Source of the DNA: Pyxicephalus adspersus
Lineage: Eukaryota > Chordata > Amphibia > Anura > Pyxicephalidae
Reading direction: 5' to 3'
DNA length: 64,000 bases
NCBI RefSeq assembly: GCF_032062135.1
Contig: NC_092863.1
Coordinates: forward strand, 14,597,502 to 14,661,501
Part shown: positions 24,448 to 37,999 of the stretch, in pieces
How the letters are laid out: every line of letters starts with the position of its first letter
Numbering within the stretch: position 1 is the stretch's first letter
Made by a program: the position numbers and the translations under genes
Notes under the pieces: model-generated
The model's database searches: none
Told to the model about the DNA's origin: nothing
The model's input: the letters and a program-made list of their open reading frames with translations, nothing else

Positions 24448-27289
24448 GTCAGTTGGGTCCATTTGGACATAATTGAATGAAGCATTCCGTAACAAAATAA
24501 TGGTATGGTTTAGTTGAAAATCAGTTTACTATGATTCTTTATAACAGTTATGAAACATGCTATGGGTCCCATGATTAAAATATGCAATCAGTTGCAAACG
24601 TCAGAGCAAAGGGTCACTTTACATAATGTTTCTAGATCTATCACATTGGTATGGGAGGTGTATGGCAGGGATATTTAGCCTGCCAGGGGGGTGGGCAGTC
24701 TACTGTACAGTTGTGATGTTAGTTTAATGACTATGAACTGGTCACAGGTTCCATTTAAGTATCTCAGCTGTTTGGCATTTACGTACATTAAAATAAAATT
24801 GGTTGTCTTGTGTTGTAATGCACATGTCAGGGGAATGATTAAATTAACAATATAAGCTTCATAAAGTAAACAAAAAGAGCAAAGCTCTCCATTAGAACAG
24901 TTTGTTTTCATTCTCTAAACTGCTAAAATGATAGCTGCTGTCCTAAAGTTCAAGTCTGATCTGCTTATGTGTAGCCTTCCCTGGTCCCCCCCACTCCATC
25001 AACATGCTAACCAAATTTTATTATGATACTATTTCTATTCTACGCATCACTGGGTCTGTGAGCTTCTCTATGTAATACAGGCTGGTTGTGTTTGGTGGAA
25101 GGGGTGCTGGTGGGGAACTGGTATGTCTTGATTGGTAAATGCCAGTCTGGAGGAGATGGGTTCCAAGGCAAGCTGTATATTAAACAAAACTTGGTGGACA
25201 TTTTATTATTTACTGGTTCCAAAAACCAAAACCTGGCACCACTTCCAAAAAGTTTGTCTTTAAATATGGTGGCACATAGGCTGTTTTCCCACCAGAACTT
25301 TTGCTATTTAAGGCAATTTGTGAAGATGATGTAAACCCATCACTGGCACTTTTTCAGTTTCTAGAAGGTCAGTAAAATGGAAGAGACAACTTTGGAACAG
25401 GCAGCAATATAGGGATTTCATGCTGGAGGACACCACATTCTACATCTTCTCCAAATATTCTTTGACCCATAACTCACCAGATTGGCTTGGAAGGTTCATC
25501 CTGATGTCCAATGGCTGGACAGACATGAAGAGGGGATCAGAACCCTCTTCCTTGATCTCCAAAACCCAGGACTTGACTGACAGCTTGGGGCAAAGATGGC
25601 GGTTCCAGGAGTCTCAGTTGCCTGTGCACATCCCTCACCAGGCACTGCCCTGCAATGAAAATAAGAGAATCCAGTAAGACGATAGCAGAAATCAGCAATC
25701 CCCCTTTGAATGCCGTGTTAAAAAGTTGAAAAAACCTCAGTGATTCGTAAGCAAATCATGCAACGAACAAGCACCAGTAATTATCCCCCTTGTGTGCAAG
25801 GTCGACATCATCAGAATAAATTACACCGTTACTTTATATGAGAAAAACCCACTGAAGGCTGGTATAGGAGGTACCCACAGGGCACAGGAAGAGAAAGAAA
25901 AGTACATTGATGGATTATTATTGAAGATTACCTTAAAGTAACTTTTTAATGTGACTGTTTTAGATTCTTTAAAACAGTAAATATTCTGCGATATCTATGA
26001 AATTCTTGCAATGTACATAGCTACCTTTAGGAGAGTTTGCTCCCAACTAGCAATACATTTCACTTTAAAAGGGAGAGACTTCATTACCCTTCTTTATTGA
26101 ATACCATAGGGAAAGTAATGGGCACAAGAAGCTGCCCCATTTTTGTTGTCTAGCCTTCCTCAACTTTTTTTATCCCTGTGGAACTTTTGAAATAATGTTT
26201 AGGTGTTGTTGAACCTCTTTTAAAACTATAGGGGAGCTATATAAAACTGCACCTTACATTAGTGGTCAGTGGAAAGAATACCTACCTACAGAATAAAGAG
26301 CTTTGATGTCATGCTGTTGACTCTGTCATGGTATATTGGGCAGCATCATTCATTCTACTTCCTCTGAGCCCAGGTTTTCCCACTGTTTCTTGCTTGTGAT
26401 AAACTCCTCAATTGGGTCACTCTGTTCTCTATTCATCAACTGATTGGCTCCTTGTTCTGCTTCTTTATCTCACACTGCAGCCCTGATTTACAGGGGCCGA
26501 TAGCAGAGAAAACGTAGATACTTATACTGCTTGCATAGTTGTACCATGTGTGCCTTTTCTATTTACCTAGAGCTGAGCTTTATTACGAAGCAGAGGAAAA
26601 AATCACTATGAAAAAAGAGTAAATATGATGCTGTTCGGTATGTATATTTTTATATTTTTGCAGTGAATTTAATAAATACTAGATGTGTATAGTCTAAGGA
26701 GGTTTGTTTTGTCACAAAATCCCCGATCTCAGTCTGATCCCTTAGACTGAGGTAAAGACTAATTTAAATGATCTCATCATTCTTCTGTACTGCAGAATAC
26801 TTTGGTGATATAAAGATCAGTTACATAGATACGCAATAAACATGCAGCACTCCAGCTTACTGGGAAGCGCTATGAAGAACAATAGCCTTTTCCGGAATTG
26901 CACCAAATCTCACCGTCCACTGATTTAGTATTCATCTTGCAGCTGAGGTTTAAGGCTGTCTGCACCCCCATATAGCTTGGAGATCACGTCTCCATGCGTC
27001 TGTGACCCTCAGCACCAACAGCAACATTAAAATTCAGAAAGCGCAGAGAGTGTGGGAGGGAGAGAGCGTATGAATGGATACGCAGGGAGAGATGGAGGGA
27101 GGGAGAGAAAAGTATGAATGGAAAACAGACAGGAAAATCATGAATGGATACTGAGACACAAAGAAAAGGCTGCGGAATAGGGGTGAATGGACTATGAAGA
27201 GGAAGAAAAGGGTCTCAGACTGCAGGGTCAGCCTGGAAAAGGGGCTGATTATACAATTTCGGTATTATTAGGTTTAACTACTGCTGATG

Positions 27290-28530
27290 CTTCTGAGATG
27301 ATAGCATTAAAAAGTGTTATAAAGGGTTCTATCTCGAGAATGTCAATTGGTATTTCAGATCCAGTGTTAATGTGTAAAGTGGGGTTATATCCAAAATATT
27401 CATTAGGTAATGGGGGTCTTATCTCTGGAGTGTTAGTGTGTAACAGGAGATCTATACCCACAGTGTAATAGGGAGGTCTTATCTGCAATGTTATTGTGTG
27501 TAATAGGGGAGTATGAGCATGAAATNNNNNNNNNNNNNNNNNNNNNNNNNNNNNNNNNNNNNNNNNNNNNNNNNNNNNNNNNNNNNNNNNNNNNNNNNNN
27601 NNNNNNNNNNNNNNNNNNNNNNNNNNNNNNNNNNNNNNNNNNNNNNNNNNNNNNNNNNNNNNNNNNNNNNNNNNNNNGTATGTAATGGGGTCCTATTCTC
27701 CGGTATGTAATGGGGTCCTATTAGCCAGTATGTAATGGGGTCCTATTCGCCAGTATGTAATGGGGTCCTATTCGCCAGTATGTAATGGGGTCCTATTCGC
27801 CAGTATGTAATGGGGTATACACTTAAAGTATCAGTGTGTAATGGGGTCCTGTCTCCAGAATTTCAATATGTAATGGGGGGTCCACAATTACAGAGTGAAA
27901 TTGGGGTCTCTACCCAGATAGTCAATTTGTAATGAGGTCCTATCTCTAATGAGTGTAATTTTGTGTAACTTGTATAATCAGAATGGTAATATTTATTGGG
28001 GATATATAACCCTTGAGTGTCCCTGTGTAATGTGGTTCATATCTCCAGAGTGTCAATGATAATAGTTGTGTGTAATGGGGGTCCATACACAGAGTGTAGT
28101 TGGGTCCAAAATCTAAAATGAGTAATGGCGTCCTAATTTTAGAGCTGAGTGTGTAACGGTGTAATGAGTGTCAGTGTATATTAGGGGTCTATCCCCACAG
28201 CATCAGTGTACTGTGAGATTGTTTGGGTGCAGGGACTGCATCCCTAAGTAATCTACTATTTTATGCCTGTTATGTGAAAAATGTTCTCAGTGCAAACCTG
28301 TTCTGTAAAAAGAAAGCCTCACAGTCCCTTTGTCTACCTCTGCAATGTCATTTTAAATTGGGGTTTGTCCTTAGAGTATCATTACTTGCTACATAAGGTC
28401 TGTCCCCAGACTATCAGTGCCAATTAGGGACCCTCTCCAGACCTACAGTTCTAAATAGGGTCTATCCTCAATATCAGCATGAAATAAAATTGTAAGCAGG
28501 GTCTGTGCCCAGAGCTTCATTGCGGTACAC
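27290..28530. repeat. Satellite-like block of 'TGTAATGGGGTC' repeats
   Basis: Recurring tgtaatggggtcctatctcc and agtgtcagtgtgtaa phrases run through the block. The clearest part is 27678-27823: five-plus near-identical 25-base units (gtatgtaatggggtcctatt plus cgcca). Outer copies are strongly diverged. Confidence 0.75.
27526..27677. other. Assembly gap of 152 N
   Basis: A run of N immediately left of the most homogeneous 25-base array. The array probably continues into the gap, so its true length is unknown. Confidence 0.99.
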
Positions 28531-29246
28531 AATGAACAAAGGACAGCAGGGGGGCAAGCATGAATGTGGCAGAACACATTTCCCTGACTGTGACATACGC
28601 AGGACGAGGGAGGCGATGATGTATTATCGCCAGTCGCTGCTACACGGCCATACCCGCGTCACCAGTGCATATAAATAGACGTACACTCATTTGTGAGCTC
28701 TCGCATTGCTCTGTGCTACTGGCTCTGCTGGCATTTTCAAAGTTCATGGTTTTAGATAAGAGAATGCGAAAACACAAATATCCGAATGCTTTTCTCCTAA
28801 AAAGATCTGACATACCCCAAAGTGTCTATTGCTGGTGTAATACATTTACTGCTAAATCCAGGCAGAAACAAACACATTTAATGTCATTCTTTATTCTTTT
28901 AAAAAAAAAAAGGTAATTTGTCTTTACATACTATTAGGTACCTGAATCTTCCTTGATATCATCCTGTGCATAACATCTCAGAAGCTGAGAGGCAGACTAG
29001 GAACCAATCAGGATGTATGCACATGTGCTAGCATGGACCATGCTAACAAGGAAGAGAGAGCAGAGAGATTACTTATTAGTGCTCTGCTGCTCCTTCACTG
29101 TCTAATCAGCAGGCTATAGGTGGGAAATGACACCAGTGTTTTATTTAAAATTATGTGAGAAAGTGCGGTTATACTTTGTGCAGTGCAGTGCGTGGATCAC
29201 CAAAGAGACTAAACAGAATTTCAGATCCTTTTGTAGTATATATATG

Positions 29247-29298
<52 letters not shown>

Positions 29299-29299
29299 T
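29247..29299. repeat. AT/GT microsatellite
   Basis: (AT)n followed by (GT)n, in the HDAC5 5' intron. Confidence 0.9.
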
Positions 29300-32200
29300 T
29301 ATAGCTGTGGATCCAAATGTTTGTCTGGACCTCAGCTATAATTTTAAGGTGATTTAAACCTTTATGTAATGTCAGGGTACCAATTATAACACCCTATATC
29401 TAGTAAGTTGACCACCTCTGCACTTTATTTTTGGGAGGCTCCACCTAAGTCTTTTCTTTTTTTCCTATTCTGCTGTTATACCAGTATAATGTTACTACTA
29501 CTATACAACACCCTACCAAAATCCCAGATTCAGAATTCATATTAAAAAAAAATGCATGCAATACTAAAACCCAAACTTTCTCGTGCCCTGAGCTAATTAA
29601 ATATGAAATCTTTGCGTGTCATTGCAAAGCCTTAAGACCTCCTGGATTACTTTTTGTTTAATAATTCTTTATAATGAATTAGTGAATAAAAGGTTAGGTT
29701 CGTCATCATTTAATGAAGTTATTTGACAGCCAGCACAGTTTCTCTTCTTCTTTGTAATAGTGTTGCTTAGTGCAGGCAAGCAAGAAAGAAAGACAGAAAT
29801 TCCCCCACTCCCCCACTTCATCAGCATAGGATGCTCCTTGGAGGATGGTGTTGAACCCGTTCATGTTTAGATCAGAAAATTCCACAGACCACCAACGTAG
29901 GGAAACAGTACATAATATGTCTTTTTTTCTTTTCTCAACGTTATTATAAGTATGTGTTTCTTTTCATTATTTGTACTGAAAAAAATCCCAAAGTGTCAAA
30001 TACAATAAGTAGCAGAATTTGGGGAGCACATTCTTAAATGTATACATGATTTGATGGTCTGCCTATTTCACGTACCCTACAAGCCCAACTAAGATGAAAG
30101 AGAATGTGTAATACTGATCATGTGCATTTGTCTGAGCATGACTGTAGGATAATGTGTAGGACTGCTCATGCTCATTCACCCAAGCATGGTGCATCAGTGC
30201 ACTAAGGTTTCTATATTTCTGCACATGCCACAAGCTGGTGAACACATGTAAGCACACCCTCACCAACCACACTGGCACCATCCAGGCTATTTAAATGCCT
30301 CCACTTCATTCCTCCATTGCTGAGTGGTCTTCAGCTTATTCTGTGCTAGAACTCACCTGTGACCTTGGTGTATTCATTGAGAATTGGATTTGGCTTTTGA
30401 CCTGCTTTTGGTTTTGTTGCTTTGACTCCGACCCTTGCTTGTTCCTTGACCCTGCTGTTACTCATCACTTTGTTCTGTACCTGCCAGCATTTTACTCACC
30501 TGTCTTATCACTTCACTTCTGTCCTTCCATTTTGTATCTCGCATGCTGACTCCAGCTGTTTTTCCTGATCGCTGATCTGCATTTCTTTTTTGTGAGCAAG
30601 TTGACCTTGGCTACCTGTGACTGCACCCCTGCTCCTCTGGTGCTCTTGTGAATCTTTCTCCAAGGTTCAGAAAGACAAGTGGGGCTTCCTTCATTGGCCA
30701 ACTAAGCCTGCACACTGCACTAATATTCATTTCCCATCCTTTCTTATATGACTATGTGATAAAAAAAATATGCTAAGTACTCCATATTCTTCATTCCTTC
30801 CTGTATATTATATCTCCATTTACTGCTCATGCTAATGTACCATAAGCTGTAGATATAGTAATCTTCACCAGGGGTTCCCAGAAACCTGTTATTTGAGTAT
30901 TCCCGTATTCTATAATTTCCCGAGCACTGAGAATTAAATTGCCCTGTATGCTAGGTAATACAGAGAGAGATCAGGATCATTCAAGAGGAGCGCATTCTGG
31001 TGCCAGCCTTGTTTTATGTCCATATTCTATTCTATATTTATGTGTAAAGAATTTGTAGTATTTCATTTTTTTGGTGGCATTTTGTAGCTGGATTTTAAGG
31101 TCCTGCAATACTTAAATACAATGTATTCAGCTACAAATTAGCTGCTGTACTGGATAACATGAGTGGCTATTGATGCTGACCACTCTGCAACTAGCTCTAG
31201 AGAATTAGTCGCTCAGCAACAGAGCAACGATTCACTGGAAATGATGTGACATGGACCCTTCATTGTTATTTTATTAAAAGCAATTTTGTAGCCGCTACTA
31301 TTCGCTTGTGTGATGATCCCTTGAAATAATCTGTCTCTATGCTGCGTGGATCTGATAGCCGAAAGCCTGCCCCACGTTATGTATATCTGATACCTGGGAG
31401 ACATTATTAAATAAAGAATATATATTACCCACGTTTGTTTAGTAATAAATGACTGTACACATTATATACTATGCATAGGAGTAAATCAAAGAGTCCATTT
31501 AAATCAGTAGAAAGCCAGTCTCCTGGTGTATGAATGGTGTAGACGTCATTTGTTCTCTGCATGGCTGCAGTATTGTCTTTGCAGAGGTCCAGCAAATGCT
31601 TTGCAAAATCAGCAAAGCTCATGCTCCATGCTCAAGGTCCCTCTGACACAGAAGAATTGTGTTAGACTTCTGCAGAGTGACTACTGCTTTTACACAAGAG
31701 AAAAGGGGTGATTTTCTGGCAGAAAAGACTTTTCTTTTTAAGATTTGCTCTTCTTTCATTTCAATGCATCTAAAATGTATTTAGTAGATTTAAACTAAAG
31801 GTTTTATTATGGAATGAAAATCTGTCTGGTAATAGATCGACCTAAAGATTTATGATACCGAATGTTTTTCTGCCAGATGAAAGCCCTCAAATCACTTCTC
31901 GGTTTATGCTTGGAACTCTGGACATTCCTCTTTTTTCAAATATTTATTTCAACAGCTTTAAGGATTCTCTAACACCATGTAATATTAGAAGACTCAGCAT
32001 CACAATGGATACTTTCCGGGGCTGGACATTAGCCATGTCAAAAACTGTTTTAAGAAAATGGAAAGATATTTTTGCAGTAGAGATTTGTGACATGTCAGGA
32101 ATTTTTCTCATTCTCTATGGTAGTTATGTTTAATTATATTTTTCCTAAAGAGTGTGCCTGTGGAGGGAAAAAAGTGCAATACGTACACATTTCCCTATGT

Positions 32201-32849
32201 TTTGTCTCCCAATAAAAGCTGAAAGTACAAATGATTAACTTCCTGTAGCAAGCTGACAACCGTGCTTCCGAAATCCCAAGTGGTGTTGTCAGGTCAGAGT
32301 TCTCTGATAGACAATAAAACATCCTACTTATGTTATGGAGATAATTAGAATGAAAGTGTTCCATAACCCTCCATTGTTCCTGCAGGGAAGAACTTAGGAT
32401 TTCAGTGCGTTGTCTGCAATATTGTGCAGTATTTTGCAGTTTAATATTTTGCATTAGAGCAACTCATTCTATTGGAATTGCCTCACAGTGCACCTTAATG
32501 GGCAAAAAACACACAGAAGAGGGCTATGGCAAGCCTGCTATTGTATTTTAGCATTGGGGTGTTGTTCTAAATGAAAAGAACCACAATGTTCGGTACAAAA
32601 AGTGAATGAAAAGAAAGCAGAGCGATAACCTTATTCGTGTTCTCCTGCTCCTCCAGTATTCAGTTAAAAAATGGGGCGTGCAGGTTCAGGTTATTGACAG
32701 AAACATGTCAAAGAAAAGTGTGTTGAACTTAGAACCATTATAAAGTTCCTGTTCTGCAAAAGAAAAACCTCCAAAAAATCCATGAGTTTATGGTGCATAC
32801 ATGGGCCTATCCTAATGGAGGAAGTGTGCCAATTTTCAGCATGGAGATT

Positions 32850-33440
32850 TTAGGTCCATAGACGCAGCAAGATTTAAGAGGCTTTCAGCAATGTCAGCTT
32901 CTGATATTGTTGGTCACAATCATGACCTGGTTTTGTCAGATTGGCACATTTCAGCTAAGACAATTGCTGAGACACTAAAAGGAACACATTGGGTTTCTAA
33001 TTCATGAGCAGTTGGGTGTGCAGATTCTCTCAGCCAAGTGGGTGCCAAAATGTTTGAATGCTGAGAAGAAACAATTTCGCCAAGTTGATTTGGCAGCATT
33101 TTGAGTGATCTAGTGATATGTTTTTGGAACAACTCCGCACTGTTGATAAAATATGGTTACACTCAGCCAATGAAATGCAAAAGCCTACAGCCATCGGAAA
33201 AAGTTGTGGCCATGCTGCTGAACGTTTTTCTCATTTGGCAGGACAATGCACCTGGTGAACACTTGGAAGAATTTGGGGCCTAAATGCATTGGTCCATCCA
33301 CCCTACTTACCAATTGTTGCTGCATCTATGTCCAATTTCCAAATATTTTGAAAGTGAGGTAATGTTTGTGTAAAGGCAGCAGCAGGGAAGATTTTTAAAA
33401 ATGATGTGCCAAGTGTATTGAATTTTGGGGTGAATTTATA
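32850..33440 (+). pseudogene. Mariner-family transposase fossil (Tc1/mariner)
   Basis: Broken plus-strand frames show, in the family's order, SDWHISAKTIAETLK (DNA-binding region), LGVQILSAKWVPKCLNAE (the mariner KWVP linker), AIGKS with MLLNVFLIWQDNAPGEHLEE (the 'W.DNA..H' catalytic Asp block), and LVHPPYLPI (the HPPYSPDL motif). Frameshifts and stops interrupt it, and the first catalytic Asp region (GDE) is not recognisable. It is a long-dead insertion in the HDAC5 intron. I did not locate terminal repeats. Confidence 0.7.
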
Positions 33441-33499
33441 GATGGAATGTTTTATGGCTCTGGGCATTGCCTTTAAGGTCAGACCTAAAAGTTTTTAGC

Positions 33500-33860
33500 A
33501 CCCCTCATATCTGAAACCTTTCTTTAGCTTTTTGTTTAGAGTTCAGCAATAAAATGGAACTAACCTGTCATACTCACCTGTCTCCGTTCCCTTGCAAGAC
33601 GCCACCATCTTCTTCAGTCTTATCTTCCTGGAGACAATCTCCGGCAAACGTGATGTGCAAACTCCTGCGCAGACACATAGGAGTTTATTTCCGGCACGTG
33701 GAGGGATTGCCGGGAATCCTGGCAACGAAAGCTAAAGCTGCACAAATGGAGCTCTGCTTTTTTTTGACAGATACCCACAGCCAAAGACTGTCGCCTGTCT
33801 CTTTTTGCATTATCATGGATTTTAAAAATTTGAGCTTTAGTTCAACTTTAAGGAATACTT
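33500..33860. repeat. Possible frog dispersed repeat
   Basis: 'ctttttgtttagagttcagc' at the left and 'gagctttagttcaactttaa' at the right, around 'gccaccatcttcttcagtct', resemble a repeat I recall from ranid genomes. It follows the mariner fossil directly. Family unknown. Confidence 0.3.
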
Positions 33861-35100
33861 TACTACTATGAAGACTTTTTGAACATGTCTGCCATCCATG
33901 GTGAACTATATAATCGTAACACACAAAAACAAAAAAAGCCAGATGACAGTAAACACCTCCAATATGGCGCTCTTTAGCGGCTCCTGAAACCAAACATAAA
34001 CGATCTGTACAATCTAATAAAACAAAAGCTGCTTACCATATCAGCCATGAAATCCAAACTTATATGATAATACAAACAAAGCCACGACTACGTATGCCAG
34101 AAATTCCTGCCAGCTTCTTTGTGGACAGATCAAGCAAATTCAAACCCCGTAAAGGTAGCTTTACCACAAATTTAAATCAATCTTGGAAACCTATCATTTA
34201 ACCAGAACACTTGATATGCCTATTGATTGCTTTTAGATTGGACAAACATAGCCATACATTCTAAATTAAAGGTGCAGAATGTGCAGCGAGGAGGAAATTA
34301 ATATTAGAAGGAATTAGGAGCTCAGATTCAGGGAGGAATTACCTGAAATATATTTATTTTTCCCCTACGTTGATGTGTTCAAGAGGGACTCTGATCACAA
34401 TATGCATATAGTACATAAACGTTCCATATTCTGAACCTGGTGCAAAATTGAAGGTGACAAACTCCCTTTAATTAGATTAAAGAGTTAGTTTTATCATAGA
34501 GGGGAGAAGCACAATGAAATTTTAAGTTGTGAAATGCCAATAAGCCCCAACAATGAGCCCGTATAGAAAATTCAATGCCTTGATTTGTGCTGCTCCCAAG
34601 CAAATCTATTCCTAAAAACTAAAAGTAAAGTGAGGTGAAGCTTGTCTGTTTAAATTACACCTTTCTTACTGCACAATGTCTGTACATTATTTTCAGGGCA
34701 AATTAGAAAAAAGCTTTTTTTTTTTAATAATACACCGAAGGGAACATAACACGATGAACAGAGAGGCAAATAATTGTACCTTTCACAGCCTGCATGCGTC
34801 AAAGTAAATGGATGACTGACAGCTATTGGTTAACATGACTGGTAAGGGTCACCAGGTACTCGTGGCAAAATAACTTCTGTTCCATTAAATTAAGCTTCAT
34901 ACATGCAAAGAACAAAGGGAAATATATACAAATCCTGGTATATAAAGGGGGTTTCCACCTTCATCTCTTTATCAACCAGTACATACCTAAGTATTTCTCC
35001 ATATCATTGCAGGGGTGATTGGTCACACCTTCCTAAATACTTGAAAATACTGTCTACTGTGCAGGATTATTTGCCCCCTCTCCAAGGCAAGAAAAGTGAA

Positions 35101-35340
35101 ATGAGAGAGAAAGGGAGGGAGGAGTGAGGGTGGAGTGAGAAAGAAAGTTAAAGGGGGGAGAGAAAGGGAGGGAATGAGAAAGAAAGTTAAAGGGGGGAGA
35201 GAAAGGGAGGGAATGAGAAAGAAAGTTAAAGGGGGAGAGAAAGGGAGGGAATGAGAAAGAAAGTTAAAGGGGGGAGAGAAAGGGAGGGAATGAGAAAGAA
35301 AGTTAAAAGGGGGAGAGAAAGGGAGGGAGGGTGGTGAGAG
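35101..35340. repeat. 39-base purine-rich minisatellite
   Basis: About five units of agagaaagggagggaatgag plus aaagaaagttaaagggggg. Because 39 is a multiple of three, the antisense strand stays open as a repetitive 13-residue string; this is not a gene. Confidence 0.9.
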
Positions 35341-36117
35341 ATGAGGGAGTGAGAGTCCAAAATGTGAAAAAACACACAAGTAACCTAAAACCTTTAGTTG
35401 CCCCTTCAATTCACCAGTCTGGTGGCAGGCAGGTAAAGTACAGGTGGGATGAGGCACCTTAAGGCAGCAGTTTTACTTAATATTTAATTTTAACAAGGTT
35501 AAAGCAAAGCAGACGTACTGACGAGTGATATTCTCCATCGCACAACCTTCCCTGAGAGAAATATGAACACACAGCACACAATTGGTATTTTTAGAAGGAA
35601 TAGTTGGCATTGCTGGTCCCCATGGTTGCTCAGTATAGTTGCCTCCAGTCTTTAGTATATCAGCCATTATAATTCACATTCCTGAAGTGGGCCAGTCCAG
35701 TAATCAGATTTGGCTTTATATAGCCCAATGGTCTATAACCAGTTGCTGAACTACAAACCTCATCATACTTTACCATTTAAAAAAACATAGGATCAGCCAT
35801 TGTGCAATACACGCTGGGACTTGTCATTCCTCAGAACCAAGATTTGTTTTTTTAATAATGCTATGATCTCTTCTTCAGCTCAATGTGTGATTTTGGAACA
35901 TTTCTGCCCAGCCTGCCAGGGACAGTGTAGACAGCTTTTAAAATTATATACAACAAATAAATGCTATTTACAGAGTTTGCCTGTCCTCATGTAAATCCTC
36001 TTACATTTCATAGCCAATAACTATCAGCATTCGGATGTCCTGCTCAATGACTCCACCACTTGGTGACAATTGGTACTGTGGGAGGTTTCACCCACTTAAG
36101 CATCTTCCTTCTATTTA

Positions 36118-36200
36118 TAATTATTATTATTATTATTATTATTAAACAGGATTTATATAGCGCCAACATATTACGCAGCGCTGTACATTAAATAGGGATG
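36118..36200 (-). mobile_element. LINE/SINE tail fragment with (ATT)n
   Basis: (ATT)n, then ggatttatatagcgccaaca and ttacgcagcgctgtacatt, is the reverse complement of the 'GTACAGCGCTGCGTAATATG' tail found at the SINE copies and the L2-like 3' end. Only the tail is kept. Confidence 0.6.
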
Positions 36201-37159
36201 TTCTAATACCCCTAAAATACCATCTGCAAGATAGTCTATTGGACAGATTTATAAAAAGCAATCCCCGGGATCACCAGAAAAGTGCTGTTACTTTTACTCA
36301 AATAACGGTACTCTTCAGATCACCCAATTCATAAAAGTGGTGATCAGCTGACACCACCTACCTTTATAAATGTTCACCATGAACTGGTGATCATAGCATT
36401 TACCGGTGCTTGTACCACGGCCAATACAGATCAGATCACCACTATATGAGGACCTATAAAAGTGGTGATCCCCAAAGGATATAGTGACAATTTTTGTTGC
36501 GATTGCCACTTTTTGAAAAGTCAGGTACAAGGCAACAAAACAGAGAATAGGTTGTGTATGCCAGTTACTCCGTTCATGTAAATGGAGATTGTGATCCAAT
36601 TTTTAGCAAACTCTGCAGGCATCATTACTTGGAAGCCAGAACCCCAAGCGACATCTGGAGGAACCCCAGAGTTCCACAGAACCTCAGTTGAGAATGGTTA
36701 GAATTCAGGCATATAATCTACAACACAAAGGGTCAGCACAGGTCCATTACTTCATCCACAGGACCACCAGGGCAACATCTGAAACCTTCCACATTCCCAC
36801 CCCAATGTTGTTACCATACACAACCAAACACCTTTTCTAAACACATTTCCTCTAACCCTAATGACATCAAACGTCATACCTATTCTGTAACCATGGTGCT
36901 TTTATCATCTTTCTATCATCCGTAGACCTCAGATTATTATCAACGGCACCTAGATGGTAACCCTATTAACATCATATATGTGCTGTAACCATAGTGATAG
37001 CATCGTACCAGCATATCCTGCATGTAAGGTTGCCACCTTTTCTAGGAAAACTCATTCGGGCCTTGTTGTCCTATTTTCTATGAATTACATTGACAATTAA
37101 ACCCATTTCTACCCACGGGGCCAGTAAGCTTATCCTAGCGTCTCTACATGTAAAATTAC

Positions 37160-37472
37160 AGTATGGTATGGTATAGTATGCTATGGTATCATATAGTATT
37201 GTATGGTATGGTATGGTACAGTATCATATGGTATTGTATGGTATGGCATGGTATAGTTTGGTATGGTATTATATGATATCACATAATATGGTATAGTATG
37301 GTATGCTCTGGTATGGTATCATATGATATGGTATGATATCATATGGTATGGTATAGTATGGTATGGTATCATATGGTATGGTATGGTATGGTCTGGTATG
37401 GTATCATATGATATGGTATGATATCATATGGTATGGTATAGTATGGTATGGTATGGTATGGTATGGTATAAT
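37160..37472. repeat. Pentanucleotide (GGTAT) satellite with higher-order repeat
   Basis: Built of ggtat/gatat/agtat variants. A longer unit containing tctggtatggtatcatatga, then tatggtatgatatcatatgg, occurs twice (from about 37,309 and 37,391), so the array also evolved by copying larger blocks. Confidence 0.85.
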
Positions 37473-37800
37473 CAATTCATCTCCAATAACCCAACTGACA
37501 TCAATAATACCAAGACATCATTCCATCATTACTATATCACTCATACATTTCACATAAATATATTCACATCATCTAAACCAGTCTTTCTTGACCTTTTAAA
37601 CTTGAGGGCATTCGTTACCTGAATGATATCACCTCTGCATTTCCTGCAATGATGACATTATCCATATGATCACTGTAACCTTGAAGGTGGAGCCCATGTA
37701 TTTCTTGAACCCCCCAATAACATCTTCCATACCTCTCTTATAACCTTAAAGCTTAATTGCATCTCAATTTTATTTAGCTAAATACATTCCAAGAGGTTGA

Positions 37801-37996
37801 TTTTCTAAAAGCAGCTAAGTAGAAACGCCAGTTCACTGTCAGCATGCTGCTTGCTCTCAATGGGTAAAAAGTGGTCCCTCTGCACAGGTCAAGCACATGC
37901 AAAGGTCATGCTCCATGCTGATTGGAGGGTTCTTGCTCTGTCTTAGCAGGGAGGATTCTCCGACCTCTACAGAGGGACCACTACTTTCACACAATA
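37801..37996. repeat. Dispersed repeat ('GTGGTCCCTCTG') with inverted arms
   Basis: gtggtccctctgcacaggtc at the left and gacctctacagagggaccac at the right are inverted arms. A related but diverged sequence lies at 31,521-31,696 and possibly 8,100-8,300. It abuts the palindromic MITE at 38000. Confidence 0.5.
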
Positions 37997-37999
37997 GCC

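Noticed and set aside
30290..30640. Possible LTR or promoter (TATTTAAA-like box, 'GACTCCGACCCTTGC' text)
   Set aside because: It resembles frog LTR-type sequence from memory, but I could find no paired LTR, primer site or coding region.
35023..35457. 144-residue minus-strand ORF with a repeated 13-residue motif
   Set aside because: It is the antisense of a 39-base minisatellite whose period is a multiple of three; there is no splice or promoter context.
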